NCBI GenBank assembly: GCA_019414445.1
Contig: DXMA01000026.1
Span: forward strand, 1-5,553
Source of the DNA: Collinsella sp.
GTDB lineage: Bacteria; Actinomycetota; Coriobacteriia; Coriobacteriales; Coriobacteriaceae
Length of the DNA stretch: 5,553 bases
Reading direction: 5' to 3'
Position 1 is the first letter of the stretch, and every line of letters starts with the position of its first letter. Below the pieces are notes generated by a model, which worked only from the letters and a program-made list of their open reading frames with translations, did not search any database and was not told the DNA's origin. This document shows positions 4,537-5,553 of this stretch, piece by piece. Position numbers and translations under genes: made by a program.

Positions 4537-4914
4537 ATGGAGCTGTTTGATGATCGGGTGGTTTTGTTTGAGAGCGACGAGGGCGGGGAGTACCTGCTTG
4601 TGACGTGTGAGCCGTCTGGCATGGGTGGCCTGGTGGTTCGACAGACGAGCGAGGGGCCGTTGACGCAATGGTGCTACGAGGAGTCGCCTCATGTGGTTGA
4701 GACGTTTGTGGCGCACGAGGGGCTTGTGGCCCTAGAGCATTTCTATGGGGTCCAGACATCTAATCAGGTTGCTCGCATGTTGAGCATCTCGTTTGCCGAT
4801 TATGATTGTGCCCAGCGGGTGAGATCGCTCCTGAGGGAACTTGATGCTAAGTTTGACGTGATCGAAAAGCCAATCGATCGTACGGGGAATGGCGGTATAT
4901 GCGGAGCAGCATGA
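4537..4914 (+). CDS. Hypothetical protein, 125 aa, possible SOS-regulated orphan
   Basis: This is a soluble-looking, mildly acidic protein with no signal peptide and no transmembrane helix; I do not recognise its family. The first half (about 1-60) looks beta-rich (VVLFESDEGGEYLLVTCEPSG, GGLVVRQTS). The second half has helical stretches, including ADYDCAQRVRSLLRELDAKF (about 87-106). It contains three or four cysteines (residues 24, 46, 91 and 122) in no metal-site pattern. ATG 4537 is preceded by AAAGGGGA at suitable spacing. The gene is monocistronic: a terminator ends serS upstream and a tRNA-Arg gene with its own promoter begins 77 bp after the stop. Codon choice is looser than in serS (TTG, GGG, GTT are used), suggesting low expression. 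The LexA-like site upstream suggests induction by DNA damage. No function is proposed. Confidence 0.8.
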   Translation: MELFDDRVVLFESDEGGEYLLVTCEPSGMGGLVVRQTSEGPLTQWCYEESPHVVETFVAHEGLVALEHFYGVQTSNQVARMLSISFADYDCAQRVRSLLRELDAKFDVIEKPIDRTGNGGICGAA

Positions 4915-4950
4915 CAAGACTGCGTTCCACAAAAAAGTTTGAAATTGTGC

Positions 4951-4980
4951 TTGACTCCAATAAGCTAAAGTGGTTTTATA
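4951..4980 (+). promoter_or_regulatory. Promoter of tRNA-Arg copy 1
   Basis: TTGACT (4951-4956) and TTTATA (4975-4980) are 18 bases apart, ending about 11 bases before the tRNA. A-tracts and T-tracts at about 4930-4947 resemble an UP element. The -10 is weaker than in copies 2 and 3. Confidence 0.65.
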
Positions 4981-4991
4981 TGTCTTGCGCT

Positions 4992-5068
4992 GCGGCGTTA
5001 CCTCAGCTGGATAGAGGGTCTGACTACGAATCAGAACGTCATAGGTTCGAATCCTATACGCCGCACCA
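4992..5068 (+). tRNA. tRNA-Arg (anticodon ACG), copy 1
   Basis: Complete 77-nt tRNA. The acceptor GCGGCGT (4992-4998) pairs with ACGCCGC (5058-5064), then A and encoded CCA (5066-5068). The anticodon loop CTACGAA carries ACG at 5026-5028, normally deaminated to ICG to read CGU, CGC and CGA. The T-arm is ATAGG-TTCGAAT-CCTAT. The D-stem is CCTC/GAGG, so the 10-25 pair is C-G rather than the near-universal G-C. All stems are fully paired. Confidence 0.97.
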
Positions 5069-5080
5069 ATTGAAATTGAA

Positions 5081-5108
5081 AGCCTCCGGCAACGGGGGCT
5101 TTTCTTTT
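5081..5108 (+). terminator. Terminator of tRNA-Arg copy 1
   Basis: AGCCTCCG (5081-5088) pairs with CGGGGGCT (5093-5100) around a GCAA tetraloop, with one U-G wobble, followed by TTTCTTTT. It is closely related to the terminator of copy 2, where the wobble is a U-A pair. Confidence 0.9.
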
Positions 5109-5109
5109 A

Positions 5110-5137
5110 TGGCAACACCGCATGGATTCGAACCTCG
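5110..5137 (-). other. Antisense tRNA 3'-end lookalike after tRNA-Arg copy 1
   Basis: On the minus strand this reads as a tRNA 3' end: T-arm CGAGG-TTCGAAT-CCATG (four of five stem positions pair, one as a wobble), seven acceptor-like bases, one base and a perfect CCA (5112-5110). The 12-base core 5124-5135 is the exact reverse complement of the T-arm core of the tRNA-Arg just upstream. No complementary 5' acceptor strand lies within tRNA distance, so it is a fragment, not a gene. It occupies the same place relative to its terminator as the fragment after tRNA-Leu. Confidence 0.5.
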
Positions 5138-5191
5138 GTCGAGGCACGAACAACTTAATTATCACTCCGTAAAATTTTTTCTAATTGTCGC

Positions 5192-5220
5192 TTGACCCAT
5201 CGGGGGCTCGCGTGCATAAT
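5192..5220 (+). promoter_or_regulatory. Promoter of tRNA-Arg copy 2
   Basis: TTGACC (5192-5197) and CATAAT (5215-5220) are separated by exactly 17 bases; each matches the sigma70 consensus at five of six positions. An AT-rich stretch (about 5170-5186) precedes the -35. The -10 begins 18 bases before the tRNA, as in copy 3. Confidence 0.85.
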
Positions 5221-5232
5221 AATCCGTGCGTT

Positions 5233-5309
5233 GCGGCGTTACCTCAGCTGGATAGAGGGTCTGACTACGAATCAGAACGTCATAGGTTCGAATCCTATAC
5301 GCCGCACCA
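5233..5309 (+). tRNA. tRNA-Arg (anticodon ACG), copy 2
   Basis: Identical over all 77 bases to copy 1, including the encoded CCA (5307-5309); anticodon ACG at 5267-5269. It has its own promoter and terminator and so is a separate transcription unit rather than part of a polycistronic tRNA operon. Confidence 0.97.
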
Positions 5310-5321
5310 ACTGAACTTTAA

Positions 5322-5347
5322 AGCCTCCGGTAACGGAGGCTTTTCTT
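5322..5347 (+). terminator. Terminator of tRNA-Arg copy 2
   Basis: AGCCTCCG (5322-5329) pairs perfectly with CGGAGGCT (5334-5341) around a GTAA tetraloop, followed by TTTCTT. The loop changed from GCAA to GTAA, still a GNRA loop, and the U-G wobble of copy 1 is a U-A pair. Both changes keep the fold. Confidence 0.9.
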
Positions 5348-5457
5348 ATATGTCGACATACTTGAGGAGTTGCTTTCGCCGTGTTTGAAAGTATCGATTC
5401 GATCGACTGCATCAAATGAGTAAAAATCAAATTCGATAACTTTTTTTGAAAAAATGC

Positions 5458-5486
5458 TTGACCATTATTCAGTCCATGTGCATAAT
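5458..5486 (+). promoter_or_regulatory. Promoter of tRNA-Arg copy 3
   Basis: TTGACC (5458-5463) and CATAAT (5481-5486) with a 17-base spacer, the same hexamers and spacing as copy 2. A very AT-rich stretch with T7 and A6 tracts (about 5430-5455) upstream resembles an UP element. The bases GTGCATAATAATC are shared with copy 2; most of the spacer is not. Confidence 0.85.
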
Positions 5487-5498
5487 AATCAACAAGTC

Positions 5499-5553
5499 GC
5501 GGCGTTACCTCAGCTGGATAGAGGGTCTGACTACGAATCAGAACGTCATAGGT
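5499..5553 (+). tRNA. tRNA-Arg (anticodon ACG), copy 3, cut by the window end
   Basis: The first 55 bases are identical to copies 1 and 2, including the acceptor 5' strand, D-arm, anticodon arm (ACG at 5533-5535) and the start of the T-arm. The rest lies beyond the window. The array may continue further. Confidence 0.95.

Noticed and set aside
5110..5190. Complete minus-strand tRNA downstream of tRNA-Arg copy 1
   Set aside because: Only the T-arm and CCA end fit. No complementary acceptor strand, D-arm or anticodon arm can be found.
4899..5388. Plus-strand frames of 98 and 67 codons through the tRNA-Arg genes
   Set aside because: They translate tRNA sequence (the shared peptide comes from the identical tRNAs) and cross terminators.
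4992..5553. CRISPR-like spacing of three identical repeats
   Set aside because: The repeats are full cloverleaf tRNAs of 77 nt with promoters and terminators, and the spacers are unequal.

Overview
The window looks like chromosomal DNA from a high-GC Gram-positive bacterium, most likely a coriobacterium close to Collinsella. This is inferred from GC-rich third codon positions, the style of the SerRS, ProC and RlmH proteins, CCA-encoding tRNA genes and the mixed ATG/GTG starts. No search could be run, so the genus is a judgement. No phage, transposase or CRISPR array is present. All protein genes are intact.

Layout, left to right. (1) A complete tRNA-Leu(CAG) with an intrinsic terminator (1-123) is followed by a structured, GC-rich, apparently non-coding insert. 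The insert ends in a second copy of the tRNA 3' end plus terminator (259-319). (2) A two-gene unit encodes an SPFH/band-7 (stomatin-like) membrane protein (377-1315) and RlmH, the 23S rRNA methyltransferase (1322-1792). The second ribosome-binding site lies inside the end of the first gene. (3) proC, for the last step of proline synthesis (1867-2637), is followed by a 157-bp gap. The gap is filled end to end by a compound inverted/direct repeat element with a strong central hairpin. (4) On the minus strand, converging on proC, lies a 57-codon gene for a single-pass membrane protein (2795-2968). It is divergent from serS, seryl-tRNA synthetase (3080-4363), and the two share a compact palindrome-rich promoter region. 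serS ends at a UUCG-capped terminator. (5) An orphan 125-residue gene (4537-4914) has a LexA/SOS-box-like palindrome in its promoter region. (6) The window closes with three identical tRNA-Arg(ACG) genes; the third is cut by the window edge. Each has its own sigma70-type promoter, and the two complete ones each have their own terminator.

Functionally this is mostly translation housekeeping (tRNA-Leu, tRNA-Arg x3, SerRS, RlmH) plus proline synthesis, with three poorly characterised products: the SPFH protein, the 57-aa membrane protein and the 125-aa orphan. The unusual material is between genes: the proC-downstream element whose two 37-nt units have the same stem but oppositely oriented loops, the tRNA-Leu 3'-end duplication with its folded insert, and short antisense tRNA-3'-end lookalikes just after two tRNA terminators.
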